A DNA stretch of 64,000 nt from Rhodospirillaceae bacterium. GTDB lineage: Bacteria > Pseudomonadota > Alphaproteobacteria > CACIAM-22H2. Positions 47,110 through 54,043 of the stretch are shown piece by piece; the first letter of the stretch is position 1; each line of letters begins with the position of its first letter. The stretch lies in the NCBI GenBank assembly GCA_022843945.1, contig JALHMR010000013.1:62001-126000 (forward strand), read 5' to 3'. The notes under the pieces are model-generated. The model had not been told where the DNA came from. It did not search any database and saw nothing but the letters and a program-made list of their open reading frames with translations. Both the position numbers and the translations under genes were made by a program.

Positions 47110-48083
47110 GGCGGCGGGCGTTCATCGCCGGGGCATCGGCGGCCGCAGCGTGGCCGCAGCGATTGAGCGCGCAATCGCCGATGCTGCCGGTGATCGGCTT
47201 CTTGAGCGGCCAGTCAGCCGAGCGTAGTGATCGCAATGTCGCCGCATTCCTCGACGGCCTAAAGGAAGCTGGCCTGATCGATCGGCAGAACGTCACCGTC
47301 GACTATCGCTGGGCGGAGGATCAGCCGGAGCGATTGCCGGGGCTTGCCGCCGATCTGACGAGTCGTCCCCTCGCCGTGCTCGTCGCCGCTGGCGGAGACG
47401 CGTCGGCCCGCGCGGCACGATCAGCAACGCAGACGGTTCCGCTGGTGGTCCTCATCGGCGCCGACCCGGTCAAGGCCGGGTTCGCGCGCAGCCTGAACCA
47501 CCCCGGCGGCAACGTCACCGGCATCACCGTCTTGACCTCGCAGCTGATCGAGAAGCGCCTTGGCCTGGTTCGTGAGCTGGTGCCGACGGCCAGGGCGATT
47601 TCGCTCCTGACCCATCGCGACAGTCCCAATGTCGAGGCGAATGTCCGGGAGGCCGCAGTCGCCGCCCAAGTCCTCGGCTTCCAGCTGCATCCCCGATCGG
47701 CAAAAACCGAGCAGGAGCTGGCATCCGCTTTTGCCGCCTCCGCCCGAGATCAAGCGCCCGTCGTGGTCAGCACGGGATCGTATTTCCTGCCGATGCGTGA
47801 TCGGCTCCTCGCCCTGGCGGCAAGCCACGCGGTGCCCGTCTTCTACGACAGGCGGGAGTTCGTCACCGCAGGAGGCCTGGCGAGCTATGGCGTCAGCATC
47901 GCGGACACCTACCGGCATATCGGCGTTTACGCCGGCCAGATCGTCAAGGGCGGGAAAGCCGGCGAACTGCCGTTCCTGCAGCCGACGCAGTTCGAGCTGG
48001 CGCTGAACCTCAAGACAGCACGAACGCTCGGGCTGGCGGTACCGCCAACGTTGCTCGTGACTGCTGACGAGGTGATCGAATGA
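47106..48083 (+). CDS. PF04392 periplasmic binding protein, array member 9
   Basis: A 325-residue protein; signal MRRRAFIAGASAAAAWPQRLSAQ. Its loop is NHPGGNVTG, where Asn-His replaces the common Ala-Arg, which may alter ligand contacts. GGLASYGVSIADTYRHIGVYAGQI and PFLQPTQFELALNLKTA follow. Four-base overlaps on both sides. Confidence 0.9.
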   Translation: MRRRAFIAGASAAAAWPQRLSAQSPMLPVIGFLSGQSAERSDRNVAAFLDGLKEAGLIDRQNVTVDYRWAEDQPERLPGLAADLTSRPLAVLVAAGGDASARAARSATQTVPLVVLIGADPVKAGFARSLNHPGGNVTGITVLTSQLIEKRLGLVRELVPTARAISLLTHRDSPNVEANVREAAVAAQVLGFQLHPRSAKTEQELASAFAASARDQAPVVVSTGSYFLPMRDRLLALAASHAVPVFYDRREFVTAGGLASYGVSIADTYRHIGVYAGQIVKGGKAGELPFLQPTQFELALNLKTARTLGLAVPPTLLVTADEVIE

Positions 48084-49051
48084 GGCGGCGGGCGTTCATC
48101 GCTGCCGGGACCGCAGCGCTCGCCTGGCCGCTCGTCGCCCGTGCGCAGCCGCAGCCGCTGCCGCTGGTCGGTTTCTTCCGCAGTTCGCCCGCGACACCGT
48201 TCGAGCACCTCGTGACCGCGTTCCGCCTCGGCCTGAAGGAAGCCGGCTTCATCGAGGGGCAGAACGTGGCCATCGCCTTTCGCAACGCGGACAATCAGCT
48301 CGACCGCCTGCCGGCTCTGGCCGCGGATCTGGTCCGCGCGCCGGCGGCCGTCATCGTTGCCGACAGCGTCGCGGCCATCGCGGCCAAGGCCGCGGGCACC
48401 GTGCCGGTTGTCTTCGTGACCGGCGGCGATCCCGTGGCCCAGGGCGTAGTCCCGAGTTTGAACCGGCCGGAGGGCCACGTCACCGGCATTACCTTCTCCG
48501 TCGGCACGTTCGGCGCGAAGCGCCTGGAGCTGCTGCACCAGTTTGTCGCCCGGCAGACGACGATCGCCATGCTCGTCAATGCGGGATCGCTCACCGCCGA
48601 GGCCGAGCGCCAGGACGTGGCCGCCGCCGCCCGGAGCATCGGGCAGCCTCTGACGATCATCGAGGTCAGGAACGATGGGGACATCGACGCGGCCCTGACA
48701 CGGCTCGTTCAAGAGAAGGTCGGCGCGCTGTTCGTCGGCGCCGGCCCGTTCCTCAGCTCCCATCGCGAACGCCTCGCCGCCCTGGCGCAGCGGCATGCCC
48801 TGCCGAGCAGCTTTCCCTGGCGCGAAGCCGTGCAGGCGGGCGGCCTGACGAGCTATGGGCCCAGCGTCACCGATGCCTATCGCGAGGCCGGTGTCTATGC
48901 CGGTCGCATCCTCAAGGGTGAGAAGCCCGGCGACATGCCGGTCCTGCAATCGGCGCGCTTCGAGTTCCTGCTCAATCTCAGGACCGCAGGTGCTCTTGGC
49001 CTGACGGTGCCCGATAAGCTGCTCGCCCTCGCCGACGAGGTGATCGAATGA
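48080..49051 (+). CDS. PF04392 periplasmic binding protein, array member 10
   Basis: A 323-residue protein; signal MRRRAFIAAGTAALAWPLVARAQ. The loop reads NRPEGHVTG, the most altered of its subgroup (Glu and His for Gly and Asn). Its N-lobe is typical (GLKEAGFIEGQNVAIAFRNADNQ). The C-lobe ends LPDKLLALADEVIE-like. Four-base overlaps on both sides. Confidence 0.9.
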   Translation: MRRRAFIAAGTAALAWPLVARAQPQPLPLVGFFRSSPATPFEHLVTAFRLGLKEAGFIEGQNVAIAFRNADNQLDRLPALAADLVRAPAAVIVADSVAAIAAKAAGTVPVVFVTGGDPVAQGVVPSLNRPEGHVTGITFSVGTFGAKRLELLHQFVARQTTIAMLVNAGSLTAEAERQDVAAAARSIGQPLTIIEVRNDGDIDAALTRLVQEKVGALFVGAGPFLSSHRERLAALAQRHALPSSFPWREAVQAGGLTSYGPSVTDAYREAGVYAGRILKGEKPGDMPVLQSARFEFLLNLRTAGALGLTVPDKLLALADEVIE

Positions 49052-50040
49052 TCTCGTGGCGCGGCATTCTTGCGGCCTCCGCCATGCTCGGCGCAACAAC
49101 GGCGATGCCGCTCTCGGGGCTTGCACAACCGACGAACCCGGATAAGGTTTTCCGCGTCGGGATTGTCGGGCCTGCGGAGCAACCCCGGTTCTCTGACTTG
49201 GCCGCCGGGCTGCGCGAGGGATTGGCCGGGCGCGGCTATGCATCCGCGCGGCTTACCCTAGTCGAAGTAGCCGTAGTACGAGGCGATCCAACTGGTGTCG
49301 AGGCCGCAGTTCGGCGCCTGCAAGCCGAGAATGTCGCTGTCGTGTTCGCAATCGGGACAGAGGTGGCGCGGGTTGTTCGACGTGCCGCCGCCACGCTTCC
49401 GATGGTCTTCATTACGCCGGGAGACCCCGCCGCGATCGGCCTGATCACCAGCTATGCGCGGCCCGGGGCAGGCATGACCGGGGTCACGTTTGAGTACCCG
49501 GAGCTTTCCGGCAAGCGTATGGAACTGGCTCGCGACCTTTTAGGCGGCCCGGGTCGCGTTCTCGTCGTCGTCGACCCTCGTGATGCATCACCGCGCCAGG
49601 GGCTGGACATGCTCCGCAACGTCGCCAAGGAGCTCGCGATCACCGTGACCGAGCAAGCACTGACGTCGGAAGCCGATATGAAGGCAGCCGTTTCGGCGCT
49701 GGCAACGCACCAGGTCCTGCTCGTCGTTCCCGGCGGATCGCCGAGCGCGCACTATGCCGTGCTCATCCAGGCGGCACACGCGGCGCGCGTCATGACCGTA
49801 TTCCCCGGCCGGACCCAGAGCACGGCCGATGCGCTCGTCACCTATGGCGCTAAGGACATCGACGTCGCTCGCGACGCAGCGCGATTGATTGCCCAAGTAC
49901 TCGAAGGCGCCGATGCCGGCGACATTCCTGTCGAAAGGCCGACGAAAATGGATCTGATCGTCAACCTGAGGACCGCGAAAACGCTCGGCGCGACCGTCCC
50001 GCCATCGCTGCTGCTGCGCGCCGACGAGGTCATCGAATGA
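49048..50040 (+). CDS. PF04392-like periplasmic binding protein, array member 11 (divergent)
   Basis: A 330-residue protein whose signal MISWRGILAASAMLGATTAMPL lacks twin arginines, so it would use Sec rather than Tat. The loop is ARPGAGMTG. The N-lobe (LRLEVAVVRGDPTG-like VEVAVVRGDP) and C-lobe (HYAVLIQAAHAARVMTVFPGR) are distant from all other members. It still ends LRADEVIE and keeps both 4-base overlaps. It is the most diverged intact member. Confidence 0.85.
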   Translation: MISWRGILAASAMLGATTAMPLSGLAQPTNPDKVFRVGIVGPAEQPRFSDLAAGLREGLAGRGYASARLTLVEVAVVRGDPTGVEAAVRRLQAENVAVVFAIGTEVARVVRRAAATLPMVFITPGDPAAIGLITSYARPGAGMTGVTFEYPELSGKRMELARDLLGGPGRVLVVVDPRDASPRQGLDMLRNVAKELAITVTEQALTSEADMKAAVSALATHQVLLVVPGGSPSAHYAVLIQAAHAARVMTVFPGRTQSTADALVTYGAKDIDVARDAARLIAQVLEGADAGDIPVERPTKMDLIVNLRTAKTLGATVPPSLLLRADEVIE

Positions 50041-50999
50041 GGCGGCGGGCGTTCATCGCAGCGCTCGGCGCCGTGGCGGCCTTTCCGCATGCCGCTGCAG
50101 CGCAGTCCGGCCGGATGCCGCGCGTGGGCCTCTTGATGTTGGGTAATCCCGACCCCGGCCTGTTCCTGCGCGAGATCACGGCGGGATTGCGTGAGGCCGG
50201 CTACGAGGACGGCCGCAACGTGGCACTGGAGCTCCGCAACGCCGGCGGATCGACAGCGCAGCTCAATGTGCTCGCCCGCGAGCTGGCAACGCTTCGGGTC
50301 GACGTCATCGTCGCCTTCCAGACGCCCGTGGTCGCCGCCGCGAAGGCCGCGACCACGCAGATCCCGATCGTGATGTGTCCCGCCCAGGAGCCGATCGAAT
50401 TGGGATTTGTCCAGAGCTTTGCCCGTCCGGGCGGCAACATCACCGGCATGACCACGGCCACGGCGGAGCTCGCCGGCAAGAACTTCGAACTGATCCGCGA
50501 GGTGCTGCCATCGGTGCGCCGCGTCGGTGTCGTCGGCAATGCCGCCGATCCGTTTCACAAGCCCTATCTCGCCAACATCGAAGCCGCAGCACGAACGCTT
50601 AATTTCGAGCTCAAGGTCGCGCTCAGCCAGGGCGCCGATCCTTTTCCGGCGACGTTCGCGGAAGTGGCCGGAAGCGGCGTGCAGGCGATGACGGTTCAGC
50701 CGAGCTTGCCACGCGACCGCGCCGCCGAGCTCGCGCTCAAGCACCGCCTGCCGCTGTTCGTGGCGAGCGCCGAAGCGGCCGAGGCCGGAGCCCTGATGGC
50801 CTATTCCGCCGATATCGCTGCCGTCTACCGGCAGTCGGCCACCTTTGTCGACAAGATCCTCAAGGGCCGCAAGCCGGCCGACCTGCCCGTGGAGCTCGCG
50901 ACCAAGTTTCGGCTCGTCGTCAATCTCAAGACCGCGAATGCACTGGGACTGACCCTGTCGCCGGCGCTGCTCAACCGCGCCGATGAGGTCATCGAATGA
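50037..50999 (+). CDS. PF04392 periplasmic binding protein, array member 12
   Basis: A 320-residue protein; signal MRRRAFIAALGAVAAFPHAAAAQ. ARPGGNITG is intact. AFQTPVVAAAKAATTQIPIVM and AELAGKNFELIREVLPSVRRVGVVG tie it closely to member 13. ALMAYSADIAAVYRQSATFVDKIL is in the C-lobe; it ends NRADEVIE. Four-base overlaps on both sides. Confidence 0.9.
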   Translation: MRRRAFIAALGAVAAFPHAAAAQSGRMPRVGLLMLGNPDPGLFLREITAGLREAGYEDGRNVALELRNAGGSTAQLNVLARELATLRVDVIVAFQTPVVAAAKAATTQIPIVMCPAQEPIELGFVQSFARPGGNITGMTTATAELAGKNFELIREVLPSVRRVGVVGNAADPFHKPYLANIEAAARTLNFELKVALSQGADPFPATFAEVAGSGVQAMTVQPSLPRDRAAELALKHRLPLFVASAEAAEAGALMAYSADIAAVYRQSATFVDKILKGRKPADLPVELATKFRLVVNLKTANALGLTLSPALLNRADEVIE

Positions 51000-51955
51000 A
51001 ACGCCGTACCTTCATCACCTTGTCCGGCGCCGCTCTCGCCTGGCCGCTGGCGGCACGGGCGCAGCAACGCGTTCCCGTCATCGGCGTGCTGGTCCAGGGC
51101 GTGCCGGCGCCCGCCCCCTTCCTGGCCGCCCTGCGCGACGGCCTGCGTGAGGCCGGCTATGTCGAGGGCCAGAACATCCGCCTGGAGGTCCGCTCCGCCG
51201 AGGGCCAGGCCGATCGCCTGGCGGAGAAGGCCAAGGAGCTCCTCGGCCTGAACGTCGACCTCATCGTCGCCTTCCAGACCCCGGCGGTGATGGCGGCGAA
51301 GGCGGCGACCAGCCAGGTGCCCATCATCATGGCCCCGGCCGGCGACCCGCTGAGCACCGGCCTCGTCACCACGCTCGCCCGGCCGGGCGGGAATATCACC
51401 GGGGTGTCCGGCGCCTCGGCGGAGATCGGCGGCAAGACGGTCGAGTTGTTCCGCGAGCTGCTGCCCGCGGCGCGCCGCATCGCCGTGCTGGCCAGCGAGA
51501 CCGACGCCTTCACCCGGCCCTTCCTGGCCGAGATCAGCCGCGCCGCGCAGATTCTGGGCGTGGAGATCGAACCCACCCTGGTCCGCCCGGGGCAGCCCCC
51601 GGACGCGACCATCGAAGGCATGGTGGCGCGCAAGGCGCAGGCGCTGATCGTCCAGGGCAGCCTGGCGCGCAAGGAGGTCTTTGAGGCGGCTCTGAAGCAC
51701 CGGTTGCCGTCCTGCTCCTCAAACCAGATCGTCGCCACACTCGGCGGCCTGATGGCCTACGGGGCCAACCAGGCCCTGCTCTACCGGCAGGCGGTGCCGT
51801 ACATCGATCGTATCTTGAGAGGCGCCAATCCGGGCGACCTGCCGGTCGAGCAGCCGACCAAGTTCGAGCTGGTCATCAACATGAAGACCGCGGCGGCGCT
51901 GGGCATCAATGTGCCCATCTCGCTGCTCGCCCGCGCCGATGAGGTCATCGAATGA
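50996..51955 (+). CDS. PF04392 periplasmic binding protein, array member 13
   Basis: A 319-residue protein; signal MKRRTFITLSGAALAWPLAARAQ. ARPGGNITG, AFQTPAVMAAKAATSQVPIIM and QGSLARKEVFEAALKHRLP place it with member 12. A Cys in the hinge region (LPSCSSNQ) is particular to it. Its stop overlaps a 27-codon micro-ORF rather than a full gene. Confidence 0.9.
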   Translation: MKRRTFITLSGAALAWPLAARAQQRVPVIGVLVQGVPAPAPFLAALRDGLREAGYVEGQNIRLEVRSAEGQADRLAEKAKELLGLNVDLIVAFQTPAVMAAKAATSQVPIIMAPAGDPLSTGLVTTLARPGGNITGVSGASAEIGGKTVELFRELLPAARRIAVLASETDAFTRPFLAEISRAAQILGVEIEPTLVRPGQPPDATIEGMVARKAQALIVQGSLARKEVFEAALKHRLPSCSSNQIVATLGGLMAYGANQALLYRQAVPYIDRILRGANPGDLPVEQPTKFELVINMKTAAALGINVPISLLARADEVIE

Positions 51956-51980
51956 TGACCTCATCAAAGTTTTTAGTTTG
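51941..51980 (+). promoter_or_regulatory. stop/start-spanning hairpin with T run, copy 1
   Basis: GAGGTCATC (51941-51949) pairs with GATGACCTC (51954-51962) around GAAT, and AAGTTTTTAGTTT follows. It covers the stop codon of member 13 and the start of the micro-ORF. It could be a weak intrinsic terminator or attenuator, or control access to the start codon. The same structure recurs at 53001. Confidence 0.5.
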
Positions 51981-52035
51981 CGCCAGTCGGCGGCCAGAAG
52001 GCCGGCGACGCCGCGCAAGCGAGATCATCGAGTGA
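51952..52035 (+). CDS. 27-residue micro-ORF linking members 13 and 14
   Basis: ATG at 51952 overlaps the member 13 stop by four bases and its own TGA overlaps the GTG of member 14 by four bases. It reads MMTSSKFLVCA, then an Arg-rich middle, and ends SEIIE. The first 11 codons recur before member 15 as MMTSSEFLVCA with two synonymous changes and one Lys/Glu change. The EIIE end resembles the DEVIE end of the array proteins, so it may be a scar of a deleted array gene, kept because it preserves translational coupling. Confidence 0.5.
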   Translation: MMTSSKFLVCASRRPEGRRRRASEIIE

Positions 52036-53015
52036 GACGGCGTGCCGTCCTCATCGGCACGGCCGCCCTCCTCGCGAGCGCCGGGGTCGCTCACGGGCAA
52101 GGGGCCGTAAAGGTCTGGCGGGTGGGAATGCTCGATACGGCGTCCGCGGGGTCAAACGCCGCGAATATCGAGGCCTTCCGCAAGGGTTTGCGCGAGCTCG
52201 GCTATGTCGAGGGACAAAACCTGATCCTCGACTATCGCGCGGTCACCGACGGACGCGTCGAACTGTTTCGCGATTTGGCGTCGGAGCTCGTTGGCCTGAA
52301 GGTCGAGCTTATCGTCACCCGCAGCACGGCGGCAATTCTGGCGGTCCAGGACGCATCGGCGACCGTTCCGATCGTCATGGCGGCGCAAGCGGAACCGCTC
52401 GGCAGCGGCGTCATCGCCAACCTCGCGCATCCGGGCGGCAACATTACCGGGCTCAGCTCCTTTGCCCTCGATCTGGTGCCGAAACTGGTCGAGCTGCTGC
52501 GCGAGATCGTGCCTCGCATGACGCGCGTGGCGGTGCTCACCAATATGGGCAACCCGGTTTCGGTAACGCGCTGGGATCTGGCGCAGACCGCGGCGCGCTC
52601 GCTGGGCATCGAGGCCCAGCTTTGCGATGTGCGCAGCAGCCGGGACATCGGACCCTCCTTCGAAGCCGCCACCGGCCAGGGCGCCCGCGGAATCATCACC
52701 GGCAACGACCCCGTCCTGCGGAGCAATCTCCGGACGATCATCGACCTGGCCGCCATCCACAAGCTGCCGACGATTCATTCGGATCGAGAGTTTGTCGAAA
52801 TGGGCGGCTTGATCTCATATGGCCCCAACTACCCGCTGCTCTATTTCCGCGCCGCCAGCTTCGTCGACAAGATATTCAAGGGTGCCAGGCCCGCCGATCT
52901 GCCGATCGAGCAACCGACGGCGGTGGAGATGGTGATCAACCTCAGGACGGCGAAGGCGCTCGGGTTGACCATCCCGCAATCGGTCCTGCTGCGCGCCGAT
53001 GAGGTCATCGAGTGA
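52032..53015 (+). CDS. PF04392 periplasmic binding protein, array member 14
   Basis: A 327-residue protein. GTG at 52032 starts (M)RRRAVLIGTAALLASAGVAHGQ, a Tat-like signal. The loop is AHPGGNITG. The N-lobe carries VTRSTAAILAVQDASATVPIVMAAQAEPLG; the C-lobe GLISYGPNYPLLYFRAASFVDKI resembles member 1. It ends RADEVIE. It is flanked on both sides by the leader/hairpin element, suggesting that it was inserted or duplicated together with it. Confidence 0.88.
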   Translation: MRRRAVLIGTAALLASAGVAHGQGAVKVWRVGMLDTASAGSNAANIEAFRKGLRELGYVEGQNLILDYRAVTDGRVELFRDLASELVGLKVELIVTRSTAAILAVQDASATVPIVMAAQAEPLGSGVIANLAHPGGNITGLSSFALDLVPKLVELLREIVPRMTRVAVLTNMGNPVSVTRWDLAQTAARSLGIEAQLCDVRSSRDIGPSFEAATGQGARGIITGNDPVLRSNLRTIIDLAAIHKLPTIHSDREFVEMGGLISYGPNYPLLYFRAASFVDKIFKGARPADLPIEQPTAVEMVINLRTAKALGLTIPQSVLLRADEVIE

Positions 53016-53040
53016 TGACCTCGTCGGAATTTTTAGTTTG
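53001..53040 (+). promoter_or_regulatory. stop/start-spanning hairpin with T run, copy 2
   Basis: GAGGTCATC (53001-53009) and GATGACCTC (53014-53022) enclose GAGT; AATTTTTAGTTTG follows. Apart from the loop base and three bases of spacer it equals copy 1. Here the leader after it stays in frame with member 15. Confidence 0.5.
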
Positions 53041-53062
53041 CGCCCGCAAGCGCGGTGATCGA

Positions 53063-54043
53063 ATGAAGCGGCGCGAGTTCGTCTTGGCCGGAGGCGCGGC
53101 ACTGGCTTGGCCGTTTGGGGCAGGAGCGCAACAGCCTTCGATGCCGGTCGTTGGACTCCTCAGCAGTCGCTCCTCCGGCGACTCCGCGGCCCTTGTGGCC
53201 GCCTTCCGTGACGGCCTCGCCGAAGTCGGCTACAGCGAAGGCCGGAGCGTCGCCATTGAATACCGCTGGGCGGACGGTGAGTACGGCCGCCTGCCTGGCC
53301 TGGCGGCCGAACTGGCCGCGCTCCGGGTCGCGGTGATCGCCGCGGTCGGCGGCCCCGTCTCGGCGCTCGCGGCCAAAACGGCCGCCGGGACGATCCCGAT
53401 CGTCTTCGTCGGTCTGGGAAATCCGGTGGCCCTGGGCCTGGTCGCCAGCCTCAACCGGCCGGGCGGCACCGTGACCGGCATCACCCCTTTCAGCAGGGAG
53501 CTGGAGGCGAAACGCCTGGAGCTGCTTCGCGAGCTGGTGCCCGACGCCAGGCTGATCGGCGTGCTGGTCAAAACCAGCAACTCGGACAGCGAGGCTCAAT
53601 CGAGAGACCTGCAGCAGGCGGCGCGGACCCTCGGGCTCCAGCTCCTGGTCCTAGGCGCCGACAGCGATTCCGACATCGACGCCGCCTTCACGGCTCTCGT
53701 CCAGCGGCGGGCCGCCGCGCTCGTCGTGGCCGCCGACCCGTTTTTCGGCAGCCGGCACGAACAGATCGTCGCGCTGGCGGCGCGGCATTCGCTTCCCGCG
53801 ATCTATACGTTCCGCCATTTCGCGGCGGCCGGTGGCCTTGTCAGCTATGGAACCAGCATCACGGGCGTTTATCGCCAGGTCGGGATTTATACGGGGCGGA
53901 TCCTCAAAGGCGAAAAACCGGGCGACCTGCCTGTGCTGCAACCGACGACATTCGAGCTGGTGATCAACCTCAAGACCGCGAAGGCCCTGGGCCTGACCGT
54001 GCCGCTCCCGCTGCTCGGCCTTGCCGACGAGGTCATCGAGTGA
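53063..54043 (+). CDS. PF04392 periplasmic binding protein, array member 15
   Basis: A 326-residue protein from ATG 53063, MKRREFVLAGGAALAWPFGAGAQQ, the usual signal. The frame is open upstream to the GTG at 53012 that overlaps the member 14 stop, so coupled initiation there would add 17 residues (MMTSSEFLVCARKRGDR). The loop is NRPGGTVTG. AADPFFGSRHEQIV and GGLVSYGTSITGVYRQVGIYTGRIL place it with members 4, 8, 9 and 10. Its stop overlaps the cyclase GTG by four bases. Confidence 0.88.
   Translation: MKRREFVLAGGAALAWPFGAGAQQPSMPVVGLLSSRSSGDSAALVAAFRDGLAEVGYSEGRSVAIEYRWADGEYGRLPGLAAELAALRVAVIAAVGGPVSALAAKTAAGTIPIVFVGLGNPVALGLVASLNRPGGTVTGITPFSRELEAKRLELLRELVPDARLIGVLVKTSNSDSEAQSRDLQQAARTLGLQLLVLGADSDSDIDAAFTALVQRRAAALVVAADPFFGSRHEQIVALAARHSLPAIYTFRHFAAAGGLVSYGTSITGVYRQVGIYTGRILKGEKPGDLPVLQPTTFELVINLKTAKALGLTVPLPLLGLADEVIE

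Noticed and set aside
39844-54043. Array as an integron or CRISPR-like repeat system
   Set aside because: No attC-like sites, integrase, short spacers or cas genes. The units are whole genes of about 970 bases on two strands.
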